This document shows, piece by piece, positions 5,984 to 6,353 of a stretch of DNA of 6,353 nt; position 1 is the stretch's first letter, and each line of letters begins with the position of its first letter. The notes under the pieces were generated by a model. That model saw only the letters and a program-made list of their open reading frames with translations. It was not told the DNA's origin and ran no database searches. The stretch spans positions 1 through 6,353 of the forward strand of contig DASYUM010000060.1 of assembly GCA_036001225.1 (NCBI GenBank), in the 5' to 3' direction. Position numbers and translations under genes: made by a program. Source of the DNA: DASYUM01 sp036001225 (GTDB lineage Bacteria > Methylomirabilota > Methylomirabilia > Rokubacteriales > DASRDR01).

Positions 5984-5992
5984 TGCTAGAAT
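5984..5992 (+). promoter_or_regulatory. Extended -10 promoter for the TRAP permease gene
   Basis: TGC (5984-5986) followed by TAGAAT (5987-5992) gives five of six matches to TATAAT plus a TGn extension. GCGTCA (5965-5970) is a weak -35 at 16-bp spacing. It shares the block CGTGCTA with the promoter before the hotdog gene. A start near 5999 gives a leader of about 56 bases to the GTG at 6055. Confidence 0.55.
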
Positions 5993-6040
5993 CGCGGCCG
6001 GTTTGTGCCCGCCGGCCGTACCTGACAACCGACCGACCCA

Positions 6041-6046
6041 GGGAGG
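6041..6046 (+). promoter_or_regulatory. Ribosome binding site for dctQ
   Basis: GGGAGG lies eight bases before the GTG at 6055. Another GTG at 6059 is out of frame. The site supports a GTG start for the partial permease. Confidence 0.65.
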
Positions 6047-6054
6047 CGCGCCCG

Positions 6055-6353
6055 GTGCGTGAGCTGGCCCGTCGGATCGACGCCTTTCAGGAGCACTTCG
6101 GCCGAGCCGTCTCCTGGCTCATGTTCGGCATGGTCGCCGTCGTCTTCGGCGACGTGATCTTCCGCTACGTCTTCAACCTCAGCTGGGTCTTCATCCAGGA
6201 GCTGGAGTGGCACCTCTTCGGCCTCGTCTACCTGCTGGGCGCCGGGTACACGATGCTCCATGACGAACACGTGCGTGTCGACATCTTCTATGCGAGGCTC
6301 CGGCCCCGGAACAAGGCGTGGTTCGACTTCGTCCTGCTCTTCGTCTTCTTCTT
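6055..6353 (+). CDS. dctQ: TRAP transporter small permease (DctQ family), 3' end outside window
   Basis: Only the first 99 codons are visible; the frame is open at the window edge, where an intact member would run to roughly 160-190 residues. DctQ proteins are four-helix inner-membrane subunits that pair with the large permease DctM and take substrate, usually a carboxylic or sugar acid, from a periplasmic DctP protein using the sodium gradient. Visible parts are a cytosolic amphipathic start (MRELARRIDAFQEHFGRAVS), a first membrane helix (about 19-40), a second hydrophobic stretch with ELEWHLFGLVYLLGAGY (49-65), then the family signature HDEHVRVDIFY (69-79), and the beginning of a third helix from about 88. 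It appears to start its own transcription unit from the promoter at 5984-5992. DctM and perhaps DctP should follow beyond the edge. The ligand cannot be read from this subunit. Confidence 0.9.
   Translation, partial: MRELARRIDAFQEHFGRAVSWLMFGMVAVVFGDVIFRYVFNLSWVFIQELEWHLFGLVYLLGAGYTMLHDEHVRVDIFYARLRPRNKAWFDFVLLFVFF

Overview
The window is very GC-rich. Its reading frames strongly favour G or C at third codon positions, it uses GTG as well as ATG starts, and it has clear purine-rich ribosome binding sites. It looks like a chromosomal segment from a high-GC Gram-negative-type bacterium. The mix of a TRAP transporter, an AroM-family protein, a MaoC-like hotdog protein and a cytosolic NtrB-like kinase recalls soil or groundwater lineages such as Rokubacteria/Methylomirabilota or high-GC Proteobacteria. 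That placement is inference; nothing here fixes the taxon. I see no rRNA, tRNA, insertion sequence, CRISPR array or phage gene.

Layout. Three genes run leftward from a central intergenic hub (about 4053-4332). They are a soluble PAS-GAF sensor histidine kinase (2313-4052), a DUF1537 four-carbon acid-sugar kinase (1113-2207) and a PdxA-family dehydrogenase (91-1116). The last two overlap by four bases (ATGA), so they are probably translationally coupled. Three genes run rightward: a double-hotdog MaoC-like protein (4333-5187), an AroM-family protein (5248-5928), and the first 99 codons of a DctQ-type TRAP transporter small permease (6055 to the window edge).

Function. Acid-sugar kinases of the DUF1537 family next to PdxA-type enzymes are an established catabolic pair for four-carbon aldonic acids such as threonate or erythronate. 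The kinase makes the 4-phosphate, and the dehydrogenase oxidises and decarboxylates it to dihydroxyacetone phosphate. A TRAP permease on the divergent side could import such an acid, and the sensor kinase could report its presence; both links are inference. The roles of the hotdog and AroM proteins here are unknown. No response regulator, epimerase or isomerase, or TRAP binding protein lies inside the window.

Control. The 280-bp divergent hub holds two adjacent perfect inverted repeats on the histidine-kinase side, a four-run G-quadruplex motif, and an extended -10 promoter (TGC TATGAT) facing the hotdog gene. A near-copy of that extended -10 (TGC TAGAAT) lies in front of the TRAP gene, so dctQ probably starts its own transcript.
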